Shown here in pieces: positions 10,193 to 24,104 of a stretch of DNA of 38,738 nt. The DNA lies in NCBI GenBank assembly GCA_030836185.1, contig JAURQH010000062.1:1-38738 (forward strand). The letters are read 5' to 3'. The translations under genes were made by a program, and so were the position numbers. The stretch's first letter is position 1. Each line of letters starts with the position of its first letter. The stretch is from Planctomycetota bacterium. GTDB lineage: Bacteria; Planctomycetota; Planctomycetia; Planctomycetales; Planctomycetaceae. Below the pieces are notes generated by a model, which did not search any database, was not told where the DNA came from, and saw only the letters and a list, made by a program, of their open reading frames with translations.

Positions 10193-10420
10193 ATGAAGAA
10201 ACCTTCACGTTCACCTGCTGCCGAGGCATATCACTGGGTTTCGATTGTGACCACTATTACTTTAGAAATGGTGCTTCCGGCTTATGGAGGTTCCCTGCTC
10301 GATAAGCATTGGTCGACTGGCTCAACCATGACGACTATTGGGGCTTGCTTGGGTATGTTGGTTGCGATTACTCACCTGTTACAAATTACAAAGAAGCCGC
10401 CCGGATCATCGGGTCAATAG
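10193..10420 (+). CDS. atpZ: AtpZ/AtpI family ATP synthase-associated protein
   Basis: The product is a 75-aa membrane protein with two predicted helices, ITLEMVLPAYGGSLL and TMTTIGACLGMLVAITHLL. The GGSLLDKHWST turn between them is typical of the small AtpZ/AtpI proteins encoded ahead of F1Fo operons, which are thought to help assembly or ion supply. The ATG at 10193 is preferred over a longer frame from 10148 because GGAG lies 6-7 bases upstream and the protein then starts with the usual short basic segment MKKPSRSPAAEAY. The ATG overlaps the stop of a doubtful upstream frame (TAATG). It is the first recognisable gene of the operon. Confidence 0.8.
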   Translation: MKKPSRSPAAEAYHWVSIVTTITLEMVLPAYGGSLLDKHWSTGSTMTTIGACLGMLVAITHLLQITKKPPGSSGQ

Positions 10421-10436
10421 AAACCCTCCTGACACA

Positions 10437-10856
10437 ATGCAATTAACCATGTCCGACAACTCACTGACCACGGCTGTTCGTCGAATGAGTCTCATGTTAT
10501 TGGCGGCATGCGGATTTTGGGTGCTGTTTGCCGGGCCAGCTTACTGGTTGCGTGGGACACTGGCGCTCGAGGGATTAACTTATGCAAGTTTGCTCTGTTT
10601 GGTTCCCGGTTGGGTGGTAGTCTACGTGACTGCTCGCTATCCTAATTCCGGCTCACAAGCGACTGCTGTCGTTATGGGCACAGGTTTGCGGATGGCCTTT
10701 GTGCTCGTTGGCATGGTTATGCTGAGAGATTTGAGACCTGAATTTGGCCATTACGAATTTCAGTTATGGTTAATCTTGTACTATATGGCGTTTTTGTTTT
10801 TGGAGACGCTCATGTTAGTCAAGCAAAACGATAATACTAAAAACACAGTCGAATAA
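10437..10856 (+). CDS. atpI: ATP synthase subunit I-like membrane protein
   Basis: The product is 139 aa with four predicted helices: LLAACGFWVLFAGPAYWL, YASLLCLVPGWVVVYV, ATAVVMGTGLRMAFVLVG and LWLILYYMAFLFLETLML. This topology and its place between the AtpZ-like gene and atpB fit the ATP synthase I family, non-structural proteins thought to help assemble the c-ring. The start is set at the ATG at 10437; a second in-frame ATG (10449) gives a protein four residues shorter, and neither has a strong ribosome binding site. The assignment rests on topology and context more than on motifs. Confidence 0.75.
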   Translation: MQLTMSDNSLTTAVRRMSLMLLAACGFWVLFAGPAYWLRGTLALEGLTYASLLCLVPGWVVVYVTARYPNSGSQATAVVMGTGLRMAFVLVGMVMLRDLRPEFGHYEFQLWLILYYMAFLFLETLMLVKQNDNTKNTVE

Positions 10857-10879
10857 AGAAATAGGCGTAAGAGCAAGAA

Positions 10880-11899
10880 ATGGGCATTTCCGGTTTCGGC
10901 ATGACGATTTTGGCTGCGAGCGATCATTATGATCCTGTGCACCACGTTGAAGATGCTGCCGAGCTCCACCTTCCCTTTGGGATACATGTTCCCGTCGATT
11001 TTATCCCTGGCGAATTCGAACTCACAAAGTTTATGATTCTTCAGTTGATCGCTTTTGGATTGACGGCTTGGATTTTTCGAGGACTTGCCTCACGTGTTGC
11101 CAGTGGAGAACCTGTCAAAGGCCGTTGGTGGAACTTCTGGGAAATGTTGGCACTATTTGTCAGGGATGAAATTGTTCGCCCGACGATTGGTGATCACGAA
11201 CATGGGCACGATGATCATGGAGACCATGGCCACGACGCCGAAGAAACCGCCCACATGCAAGCTGTTGAGAAAGAAGTCACGGGGCATGATGAGTCCTATC
11301 AGGAGAAGGGGGCTGATCTCTCGCACATGACAGAGGATTTAACACTGTCTGTCAAAGTCGGGCACCCGGCAGATAAGTACCTGCCATTTATATGGTCGTG
11401 CTTTTTCTATGTGCTGTTTTGCAATTTATTAGGAGCCATTCCTTTTTTGGGTTCCGCCACGGGTGATATTAATGTGACAGGAGCTTTAGCACTTTCAGTC
11501 TTTGGATTTGTTTTGGCCTATGGCTCCAAAGAGTTGGGGGTTGTTGGTTTCTGGGGAAATTTATGTCCTTCGATGGACTTACCGTTTGTGCTGGCGATCA
11601 TTTTGAAGCCTGCGATTTGGGCCATTGAATTGCTCGGGTTGTTTATCAAGCATGGTGTGTTGGCAGTACGTCTTTATGCAAATATTATGGCTGGCCATAT
11701 GGTTCTGGCAGTAATTCTTGGTTTCATCTTCCAAGCCGCTCATGCAGAGCAAGAATGGGTTTGGTGGGTGGTGACTCCGGCAAGTATTCTGGGGCAAATT
11801 GCGATTGGAATGCTGGAGTTGTTTGTCGCGTTTTTGCAAGCCTATGTGTTTGCATTTCTCGCGACTCTGTTTATCGGCGCTGCCGTACACGAACACTGA
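10880..11899 (+). CDS. atpB: F1Fo ATP synthase subunit a
   Basis: The 339-aa protein forms the proton half-channels against the c-ring in the cytoplasmic membrane. The essential arginine is seen in VRLYANIMAGHMVLA (Arg264), and the last helices contain the family GMLELFVAFLQAYVFAFL pattern. It is longer than many bacterial subunits a (about 250-290 aa). The extra length is a non-canonical N-terminus before the first helix (about 48-67) and an unusual His/Asp/Glu-rich insert at about 105-150, with His at 106, 108, 110, 113, 116 and 118. By standard topology the insert lies in the cytoplasmic loop after helix 1. Identification is certain; the role of the insert is unknown. Confidence 0.97.
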   Translation: MGISGFGMTILAASDHYDPVHHVEDAAELHLPFGIHVPVDFIPGEFELTKFMILQLIAFGLTAWIFRGLASRVASGEPVKGRWWNFWEMLALFVRDEIVRPTIGDHEHGHDDHGDHGHDAEETAHMQAVEKEVTGHDESYQEKGADLSHMTEDLTLSVKVGHPADKYLPFIWSCFFYVLFCNLLGAIPFLGSATGDINVTGALALSVFGFVLAYGSKELGVVGFWGNLCPSMDLPFVLAIILKPAIWAIELLGLFIKHGVLAVRLYANIMAGHMVLAVILGFIFQAAHAEQEWVWWVVTPASILGQIAIGMLELFVAFLQAYVFAFLATLFIGAAVHEH

Positions 11900-11989
11900 T
11901 TTTTTAGATATCCGCATTCGTCCCGTTGTGGGATGATCGGTCCGAGTTAATAGTCCTTGGTTTAAGGCTCCCGAGTGCGGAGTCCCTAA

Positions 11990-12322
<333 letters not shown>

Positions 12323-12373
12323 TTTGATTGTTCAATCAGGCTTTATTCCGCCGTAATTAAAGGCAGGGAGTCG

Positions 12374-13102
12374 ATGGTGATTCCAATTCGTACGATAATG
12401 TCTCTGACATTCGCATGTCTGTTTGTGATCGGTATGGGTCAGCAGGCGGTTTTTGCCGCTGATGAGACTCCCTCCGAAGCGACAGAAGAAAAACATGACG
12501 AGAGTGATGCTCCTCATACTGATGAGGATGATCATGACCACGCATCAGATGATCATGCTGACGGCCCTCATCATAAGGACGATGGGGATCATGCCCACGA
12601 TGAAGAAAAAGGGGGCGGCATGAAGTTCAAAGCGGACACCGCACTGTGGTCGTTGGTGACATTCGTTGTTTTCGTCTTGGTGCTCCGCGTGTTTGCCTGG
12701 GGACCTCTCACTGAGGGCCTCGACAATCGCGAAGCACACTTTCGTAGCCAATTGGCTGAAGCGGAAGCGGCACGAATTCAAGCCGAACGGATGCTCAAAG
12801 AGCACGCCGCAAAGCTGGAAGCTGTGCAGGATGAAGTGAAGGCCATCATCGAAGAAGCCAAACGTGACGCCGAGCACACGAAGAACGACATCATTGAGAC
12901 AGCCCAAAAAGAAGCCAAAGCAACTCAAGACCGAGCGATTCACGAAATCGAACGGTCAAAAGATGCGGCTTTGAAGGAGCTGTTCGATACGATGTCGTCA
13001 CAGGTGGCATCTGCTACCGAACATGTGATCGGTCGATCAATCAATGGTGATGATCAAAATCGTTTGATTGATGAAGCGTTGTCTCAGTTCTCGGGATCGT
13101 AA
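12374..13102 (+). CDS. atpF: F1Fo ATP synthase subunit b with His-rich extension
   Basis: The longest frame gives 242 aa. Residues 1-29 look like a signal peptide ending VFAA. Residues 30-80 are acidic and His-rich (His 41, 48, 54, 56, 61, 66, 67, 73 and 75). From residue 83 the protein is a normal subunit b: one membrane helix (about 90-107) and a long charged coiled coil, the peripheral stalk. A second in-frame ATG at 12620, preceded by GGGGG, would give a canonical 160-aa protein starting MKFKAD. The extension would face the periplasm if the signal segment is used. The b-subunit identity is firm; which start is used, or whether both are, is open. Confidence 0.93.
   Translation: MVIPIRTIMSLTFACLFVIGMGQQAVFAADETPSEATEEKHDESDAPHTDEDDHDHASDDHADGPHHKDDGDHAHDEEKGGGMKFKADTALWSLVTFVVFVLVLRVFAWGPLTEGLDNREAHFRSQLAEAEAARIQAERMLKEHAAKLEAVQDEVKAIIEEAKRDAEHTKNDIIETAQKEAKATQDRAIHEIERSKDAALKELFDTMSSQVASATEHVIGRSINGDDQNRLIDEALSQFSGS
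12611..12622 (+). promoter_or_regulatory. Possible internal start of atpF
   Basis: GGGGG (12611-12615) lies 4 bases before an in-frame ATG (12620-12622) at exactly the point where the conserved part of subunit b begins. Initiation here would omit the signal peptide and His-rich segment. Confidence 0.4.
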
Positions 13103-13174
13103 GTGGCGATGAGTCGTTTCGGCGACTTTGTTGTTCTTATTCTCTCCACCTGAAATTCAGAAAGTTCATTCAGC

Positions 13175-15302
<2,128 letters not shown>

Positions 15303-15367
15303 GTATCTCGGTCGAGTTGAGAATTTGTTAACTCATTACTTCCTAACCTTTTGAACTTAGACATCCT

Positions 15368-16252
15368 ATGGCCAACGCCCGGGCACTTGTCAAACGACTG
15401 AAATCAGTCAAGAACATCCGGAAGATCACCCGGACTATGGAATTGATCGCCACCGCGCGATTCAAGAAAGCCATGGACCGTGCGACGGAAGCGGCTGCAT
15501 ATACGAAGAAGATTTCCGAGATCGTTGCCGATCTTTCGCAAGTGGATCTCAAATTCTCACATCCCCTTTTGGAGCAACGTGAGAATCCAAAGAAGGTCAA
15601 TCTTCTCGTACTGACTTCAAATCGAGGTTTGTGTGGTGGGTATAACGGTGGAGTGTTGAGGCAAGCGGTTCCGCGATTAAAAGAGATTAGCGACAACGAA
15701 GACCAATCATTGGAAGTCGAAGTTGCCGGTAAGCGAGGGATCGCCTTCCTGAAGTTTCAAGGGTACGAATTTGATCGGTCTTATACGAACTTCGAAGATC
15801 AGCCGAAGTTCTCTGAGATCGAACCAATTGCACAACGCTATATTGATGGCTTCATCAGCGGTGAAATTGACCGTGTCGAAGTCGCCTATACCAAGTTCGA
15901 GTCAGCCGGAAAGCAAACGGCGATGCTCGAAACTCTCCTGCCAATCGGTGACTTGATGACCGATACCGGAGAAGATGATGGGGAGGGACGGAATGTCGAT
16001 TACGAATTCCTGCCGTCCGCTCAGGAAATTCTGGAAGAGATTGTTCCCGCTGCCTTCAAAGCGAGGCTCTTCAAATGTTTCCTGGATGCCGCAGTGAGCG
16101 AACAAATTGCCCGCATGGTCGCCATGAAAGGCGCCACCGAAAACGCGGGTGACATGATTCGCGATCTGTCCCAAAAATATAATCGAGCCCGTCAATCGCA
16201 GATTACTTCGGAACTTTCTGAAATCATCGGCGGTGCGGCGGCATTGGAATAA
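15368..16252 (+). CDS. atpG: F1Fo ATP synthase subunit gamma
   Basis: The 294-aa product forms the central rotary shaft of F1. It begins with the family start MANARALVKRLKSVKNIRKI followed by TRTMELIATARFKKA. It has the SNRGLCGGYN motif in the middle and the C-terminal helix RMVAMKGATENAGDMI, then YNRARQSQIT.ELSEI. These terminal helices make the coiled coil inside the hexamer. The gene lies 65 bases after atpA and 54 bases before atpD, in the standard order. Confidence 0.97.
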   Translation: MANARALVKRLKSVKNIRKITRTMELIATARFKKAMDRATEAAAYTKKISEIVADLSQVDLKFSHPLLEQRENPKKVNLLVLTSNRGLCGGYNGGVLRQAVPRLKEISDNEDQSLEVEVAGKRGIAFLKFQGYEFDRSYTNFEDQPKFSEIEPIAQRYIDGFISGEIDRVEVAYTKFESAGKQTAMLETLLPIGDLMTDTGEDDGEGRNVDYEFLPSAQEILEEIVPAAFKARLFKCFLDAAVSEQIARMVAMKGATENAGDMIRDLSQKYNRARQSQITSELSEIIGGAAALE

Positions 16253-17758
<1,506 letters not shown>

Positions 17759-17778
17759 TTAGCAACTCGTTTTTGTAG

Positions 17779-17795
17779 GTCAGGCTGTGCCTGAC
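17779..17795. repeat. Palindromic hairpin between atpD and atpC
   Basis: GTCAGGC (17779-17785), loop TGT, then GCCTGAC (17789-17795) make a perfect 7-bp stem. It lies in an otherwise unexplained 175-bp gap between two genes of one operon. The following purine-rich run (about 17817-17849) contains no gene. It has no T-run, so it is not an obvious terminator; it may be a dispersed REP-like element. Confidence 0.7.
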
Positions 17796-17933
17796 AAACC
17801 TTAAGGTCAATATCGAGAGCGGAAAGGGGAAAGCCGAAAGCGGACAAAGAAATCATCAAACGAGCTGTGAAGAATCTCTTCGAGCAATTTGACTTTTATA
17901 CTTTTTCCACTCTTTCACTTTTCGGACACTAAT

Positions 17934-18329
17934 ATGGCTGACGGAAAACTCCAACTGGTGCTGGTCACCCCGGAAAAAACGCTCCTCAACGAGCCGGCGG
18001 ACTCTTTGAAGTTCCCGCTGTTCGATGGGTTGATCGGCGTATATCCGTCACGCGCTCCGATGGTCGGTCGTCTCGGTTTCGGTGAATTGGTGATTCGTTC
18101 GTCGGCAGGCGATAAGTCTTTTTACATTGATGGTGGCTTTGCCCAAGTGAAGGGAAAAGTCGTCTCAATTCTCACCAACGATGCCACAACTCTGGATGGC
18201 ATCGATACGGCGGCGTTGAAGACCGAACTCGCGGAAATCTCTGAACAAGCCGCGACAACCGACGCCGATCAGGAAACCAAAACGAATCGCATCAATCGCA
18301 TTCGCACTATGCTCAAACTGGCTCGATAG
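17934..18329 (+). CDS. atpC: F1Fo ATP synthase subunit epsilon
   Basis: The 131-aa protein is the regulatory subunit at the foot of the F1 shaft. The ATG at 17934 is chosen because MADGKLQLVLVTPEKTLL is the standard family start; the open frame extends 15 codons further up without homology. The beta-sandwich is recognisable from LKFPLFDGLIGVYPSRAPMVGRLGFGEL and FYIDGGFAQVKGKVVSILTNDA, and two C-terminal helices follow. A 175-bp gap separates it from atpD, unlike the tight spacing elsewhere in the operon. Confidence 0.95.
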   Translation: MADGKLQLVLVTPEKTLLNEPADSLKFPLFDGLIGVYPSRAPMVGRLGFGELVIRSSAGDKSFYIDGGFAQVKGKVVSILTNDATTLDGIDTAALKTELAEISEQAATTDADQETKTNRINRIRTMLKLAR

Positions 18330-18672
18330 TTCAGTTCCTCGCTTCCAAGTCTCATCTCGCAGTTCCACTAGAGTAAATTCTCGCGCGGCGTCGCAGCGAG
18401 AACTGACTGCACTTCAATCGCGTAAGAGTGAGCCTTTGTAGAGCAGCGGCCTTCCTGCCGACGAAAAGTAAGACTCACGCCAAGGCGCAGAGTCGCGAAG
18501 AAAAGGAACACTGATCTTCGCTAATCAACATTCATCAATGTGAGACTCTGATCAGTGAAAATGAGTGTTTATTAGCGTTCCTGAGGTCAGAATATACATC
18601 TCGACATTCCAGAATCTCATCGCGATCCATAATTCAACAAACCGTGTCTGACCAAAAAAACGAGGAACCTCC
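18330..18672. other. Non-coding region after the atp operon
   Basis: No gene is seen. The stretch contains a 7-bp hairpin just after atpC (TTCTCGC at 18378-18384 with GCGAGAA at 18396-18402, no T-run) and a larger imperfect palindrome at 18519-18577. A GAGGA ribosome binding site for the exonuclease gene lies at its end. No clear intrinsic terminator for the atp operon is visible. Confidence 0.6.
18519..18577. repeat. Large imperfect palindrome
   Basis: The arms 18519-18535 and 18561-18577 are 17 bases long, match at 15 positions as inverted repeats and begin or end with CGCTAAT/ATTAGCG. The loop is 25 bases. It looks like a dispersed palindromic element rather than a terminator. Confidence 0.75.
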
Positions 18673-19272
18673 ATGTCAGACTTCACCAACGCCATCATTC
18701 TCGATTTTGAATCGACCTGCGACGATCAAAAAACGATCAAGCCGCAGGAAATCATTGAGTTTCCGTCGGTCGTTCTCGATCTGGAGAGCTTACAGCTCAC
18801 GGCAGAATTTGAAGCATTCGTTCGGCCCGTCCATCATCCCGAATTGACTCCCTTCTGCCGAGAACTGACCGCCATCACGCAAAGTGAAGTCGCCCGTGCA
18901 GAACCGTTTGCCGCAGTCTTCCAAAAACATCAGGAGTGGATGAGGCAGCATGATCTCACGTCCGGAAACGCACTCTTTGTGACATGTGGCGACTGGGATT
19001 TGAATGTGATGCTGCCAGCCCAGTGCGCAGTATCACCGACTGAGATCAAAAGAATTCCGAGCATTTACCGTCGTTGGCATAACATCAAACGATCTTACGT
19101 TGAAGTGATGAACGTCAAGAAAGCACCCGGCATGGCAAAGATGCTGAAGGCTCTCGACATCAAACTGACCGGACACCATCACCGCGGCATCGACGATTGC
19201 CGTAACATCGCCACGTTGTTGACGACTTTGATTAAACGCGGCGCTCAGTTTGGTGTGACGGGAGAGCGGTGA
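18673..19272 (+). CDS. DEDDh 3'-5' exonuclease, ERI1/KapD-like
   Basis: The 199-aa protein has the exonuclease I motif ILDFESTC (Asp11, Glu13), the second acidic motif CGDWDL (residues 105-110) and the third motif HRGIDDCRNIA with His170 and Asp174. These are the DEDDh metal-binding and catalytic residues of the ERI1/KapD group, which trims 3' ends of RNA or DNA. The length matches a bare catalytic domain. The ATG has GAGGA about 8 bases upstream. It converges on the terminase gene with only 18 bases between, but whether it belongs to that module is unknown. Confidence 0.88.
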   Translation: MSDFTNAIILDFESTCDDQKTIKPQEIIEFPSVVLDLESLQLTAEFEAFVRPVHHPELTPFCRELTAITQSEVARAEPFAAVFQKHQEWMRQHDLTSGNALFVTCGDWDLNVMLPAQCAVSPTEIKRIPSIYRRWHNIKRSYVEVMNVKKAPGMAKMLKALDIKLTGHHHRGIDDCRNIATLLTTLIKRGAQFGVTGER

Positions 19273-20647
19273 GAATTAGTATGCGGCAGATCACCACAAC
19301 CCCGCGTTGTGATCGATGTTGAGCCATTCGCCTGCGGCGTTGCCATCGAGGGCGTGTAATACGGCGGCTCCCAGTGCAAACGAGCGGTCGTCGTGATGAA
19401 CGCCGTCTTGATAATGGTCGATGCGGCAGCGGCCCGATGGGTTTTGCTTGAGCAAAAGCGACGCCAGTTCGGTTTCCAGGTCGTCGCGAGATGTGGCTTC
19501 TTCGATTTGTCCACAGCCGGGATACCAGGCGATTTGTCGTTGCAAAATCACACGGCGTAACGCGATAGCCAACGCGTGATTCCCCTGCCCTCCCGCGAAA
19601 TTAAAACGCCTGACATCATATTGTGATTCATAACGCTGAATCGTGCCGACCATCTGGTATTCATCGAGAATGAATGTCACTCGATGGAAGTTCTGGGCGA
19701 TGTTGGCGATCCAGTCGTCCACCCACTGCACACGCGTGGGATGATCGGGAGTCGGACGACGAACATCCATCCGGTCTACATAGAGCTTGTTGTTTTCCCA
19801 ATGCAATAGCACGCCGACGGTCAGGTCGTGCTTTTCAGCGTAGTCGATGGCAGCAATGTAAGAACAATGCGGTTGACCAGTCTCCTGGGGCGATAAGGAT
19901 TCATCACGACACACTTCGACTTCGGCCAACGTCAAGAACTCACCATCCGAGTGTTGCCATTGGTTGAGCCATAACCTGCGAAAAACAGGATCGGGAAGCA
20001 TGATGCGTTGTTCGTCGAGCCATTCCTCCCGAATCCAGGGAGCTTGCGGTCCATCCAGCGACGAGAAGTACCAAAGATCGCTTTCTTGTGCCAGTTCACG
20101 AATCTCCCATTGCCAGCCTCGACCGACGCCGGCATTCGTTAAAACAACCAGCATACAATCTGGCTTCTTGGCCGCCGAAGAAAGCAGCGAATACCACAAG
20201 TCGGGTTTCGTCCAGTGGCAAAGTTCGTCGCAGATAATGAAATCGGGAAGCACGCCGTAGGAGGAACCGACATCCGATGTGATGATTTTGAGCTGATTAC
20301 CGTTTTCGCAATTACGGACAATTTCTTTTTGAAAGTCGAGTGGGGCAAAGATCTCAGCATTCCAGTTTGCAAGACGTAACAGCGCGTCTCGAATCAAGGC
20401 AGCCTGGTCAGAATCTGCCGCCGCCGCCAAGCCGATCAGCCCCGGTCGTCCGTAAAGCAGGATCCATCCGAGCTGGAGTGCCATATCGGACGTTTTGGAA
20501 TGACCGCGAGGGCGTTCGACCCACGCGCGTTGGATGGGTTTTTCAATTGGTTGCCCGGCCAGTTTTTGCCAACCGGGATCGAGCGCTGCGAAGTCATTCT
20601 GTTGCCAGTCTTCTAATAACTCGGAAAGCGGCTGGAGATCCTGTTGG

Positions 20648-22359
<1,712 letters not shown>

Positions 22360-22414
22360 CGGCAATCCTTTGCGGGTTTAGCAATTAGCAATTTGTCATT
22401 TGTCATTTGAGCCA

Positions 22415-23011
22415 CTACTTCCTCGGTGGTCGAATGTGGGGTTGTAGATTTTGTGAGGAGAGAAACTGATCGAGGGTCTGGCGAAACTGTTCCCAATCCT
22501 CGACTGGAACCTCAAAAGAAACCCGATAAGATTCCGGGGCTTCTTCATTCGATTGTTGAGCAGAGAACTGATCATCGGGACTGAGCGAGAGGTGCTGTAA
22601 CTGCTTTTCATCAAAACCTGTCAGTGACACATCAACTTCATCCAACTCTGCAAGTTCGGACATTAAGTCGGATAACTTTTCAACATCCCATTCGCCACCA
22701 ACATGGGGATTGTTTAATGTGACATTCAACGCCTTTTCTCGCTCCAAGGGTAAATCGACGACCATCACATCAAGTTCGCCAACGCCGTCCGCTTTCAGAA
22801 TTCCTAACCGCTGGTGTCCCGACACGACATGCCCTGTCCGGCGGTTCCAGACGACCGGCTGGACGAGATCAAACTCATCAAGAGAACGCTTGAGTCTCTT
22901 GAAACCTTCCATGTCCGGCTTGAGTTCCACTCTTGGGTTATAGGGTGCCGGTAACAGTTGATCGACTGATATCCGCTCGATGGGTAAATGATGAGTGATC
23001 GATTCGTTCAT
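22415..23011 (-). CDS. ParB/Srx-type N-terminal domain protein
   Basis: The 198-aa protein has the ParB N-domain pattern: VDQLLPAPYNPR, KRLKRSLDEFDLVQPVVWN, the signature SGHQRLGIL (GHQRL 65-69) and EKALNVTLNNP. No ParB centromere-binding helix-turn-helix domain follows; instead there is an acidic C-terminal region. Single-domain ParB proteins of this kind are common in phages and include CTP-binding and nuclease-like members. The start overlaps the stop of the HTH gene by the ATGA tetranucleotide, and the ABC ATPase gene starts 55 bases downstream, which fits one operon. It is not the chromosomal partition ParB. Confidence 0.85.
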   Translation of the reverse strand: MNESITHHLPIERISVDQLLPAPYNPRVELKPDMEGFKRLKRSLDEFDLVQPVVWNRRTGHVVSGHQRLGILKADGVGELDVMVVDLPLEREKALNVTLNNPHVGGEWDVEKLSDLMSELAELDEVDVSLTGFDEKQLQHLSLSPDDQFSAQQSNEEAPESYRVSFEVPVEDWEQFRQTLDQFLSSQNLQPHIRPPRK

Positions 23012-23307
23012 TCGGTTTTCTCCTTGTCAGGATGATTGGTGGGCCAGTCGTGCGGTTCGCGAAATGTTTTTTTCATCTCGGCACGCAATTGACTTAGAAT
23101 GCGATAGATGTGCCCGCGGTCACAACCGAGTGCAATACCGATCCTCTCATAAGACCAGCCCGCTTGTTCGCGTAACACCCATGCTGCCAAATCTCGCCAT
23201 TTGGAATCATCTTGCTTGATGTAATGTTGTTCGAGAAGATTCCAGAATTCGGGAGGATCCTGGCGAGAGAGAACGACTTTGTCACCTTCTTGATTCATGA
23301 CGGACAT
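23008..23307 (-). CDS. Small helix-turn-helix protein at the head of the phage-like module
   Basis: The product is 99 aa from the ATG at 23307. The frame continues up to a TTG at 23427 (139 aa), but that start has no ribosome binding site, and the extra 40 residues show no domain; the choice remains uncertain. The C-terminal half has a helix-turn-helix, AGWSYERIGIALGCDRGHIYRIL (residues about 49-71), resembling sigma-region-4 or terminase/regulator HTHs. It is rich in Trp and charged residues and probably binds DNA. Its stop overlaps the ParB start (ATGA). As the first gene of the set it could be the regulator or a DNA-recognition subunit. Confidence 0.65.
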   Translation of the reverse strand: MSVMNQEGDKVVLSRQDPPEFWNLLEQHYIKQDDSKWRDLAAWVLREQAGWSYERIGIALGCDRGHIYRILSQLRAEMKKTFREPHDWPTNHPDKEKTE

Positions 23308-23427
23308 GTTGTGATATTTCTCTCTAATGCTCTGTGGAGATTTTGGCTCTCTGTATTGACTGAGTTTGTTGCGCAACAGCTCTCTTTGATCAAGCGATGA
23401 TGTCGCAAAGCCCTTGAAGGGAATCAA

Positions 23428-23749
23428 CTTAAAAGCGAAAGACTTGTCGTAGAGGCGTTGCGCAAATTAATGAAAAGCGAACGCGCGATTCTGACTCTGG
23501 TACAGTAGTTCACCAAGAGGAAAACGGCGGGAGAGTCGCAAATTGGCTGAATTATTCACGATTCTGGTCTCTCAAAGATCAATCAAATCGCAGTTTCTAC
23601 CGCATTCAGGAAATTTAATTCGCCGTATTCAATTGCGATATAAAGACTTAGGTGTCTTTGCATTTTTCTTCTGAAAATCTGGTAACGCTTCTCTTGGTGT
23701 TGCGCTGTGGAAGGTGTCCACAAAACACTTTTACTCAAGGAGCTTTAAG
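23428..23749. other. Divergent intergenic region
   Basis: No gene is seen between the phage-like module (-) and the small secreted protein (+). A TATAAA at 23639-23644 could be a -10 box for the plus-strand gene, but there is no good -35. AAGGAG near 23738 is the ribosome binding site of the plus-strand gene. No attachment-site-like direct repeat was recognised at this edge of the module. Confidence 0.45.
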
Positions 23750-24082
23750 ATGTTCAAAACTGTTCGCCACCTGACTTTAATCGCCGTCGTCGCCATTCTC
23801 ATTCCCACCGGATTTGCCGAAGCGGGTGAGAAGCTCGAAACCGAAGCGGGAATGTCGGGAGACATGATGTTGTTTCTGATGGATTCCGGCATCGATGATC
23901 GTGACATTGATCTGCTGTTGAAAATGGAAGCAAGCGACGAGGAGATCATGGATATGTTGGGGTTTACCGAAGTCGAGTGGACCTACATTTATCTAAACGG
24001 CCTCTCAGGAATGGATCTCGGTAGCGGTCGGATTCAGAAGCTATCAGGAACGGACCTCGGCAGTGGTCGGATTGTGAAGTGA
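23750..24082 (+). CDS. Small secreted protein with duplicated C-terminal 13-mer
   Basis: The 110-aa product starts at the ATG with AAGGAG about 8 bases upstream; the longer frame from 23714 is rejected for that reason. A signal peptide (MFKTVRHLTLIAVVAILIP to FAEAG) is followed by an acidic, Met-rich helical stretch (MDSGIDDRDIDLLLKMEASD). At the C-terminus are two copies of a 13-residue unit, LSG[M/T]DLGSGRI[Q/V]K. The underlying 39-base units (24002-24040 and 24041-24079) differ at 7 positions, several of them silent. I do not recognise the family. It is monocistronic, with its own terminator, so it is probably well expressed as an exported protein. Confidence 0.8.
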   Translation: MFKTVRHLTLIAVVAILIPTGFAEAGEKLETEAGMSGDMMLFLMDSGIDDRDIDLLLKMEASDEEIMDMLGFTEVEWTYIYLNGLSGMDLGSGRIQKLSGTDLGSGRIVK

Positions 24083-24104
24083 ATCAATTCGCGATCATTG
24101 ATAC

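Noticed and set aside
10002-10193. 63-aa frame whose stop overlaps the AtpZ-like start (TAATG)
   Set aside because: It begins at a TTG three bases after a stop, has no ribosome binding site and no family resemblance; the overlap is probably chance.
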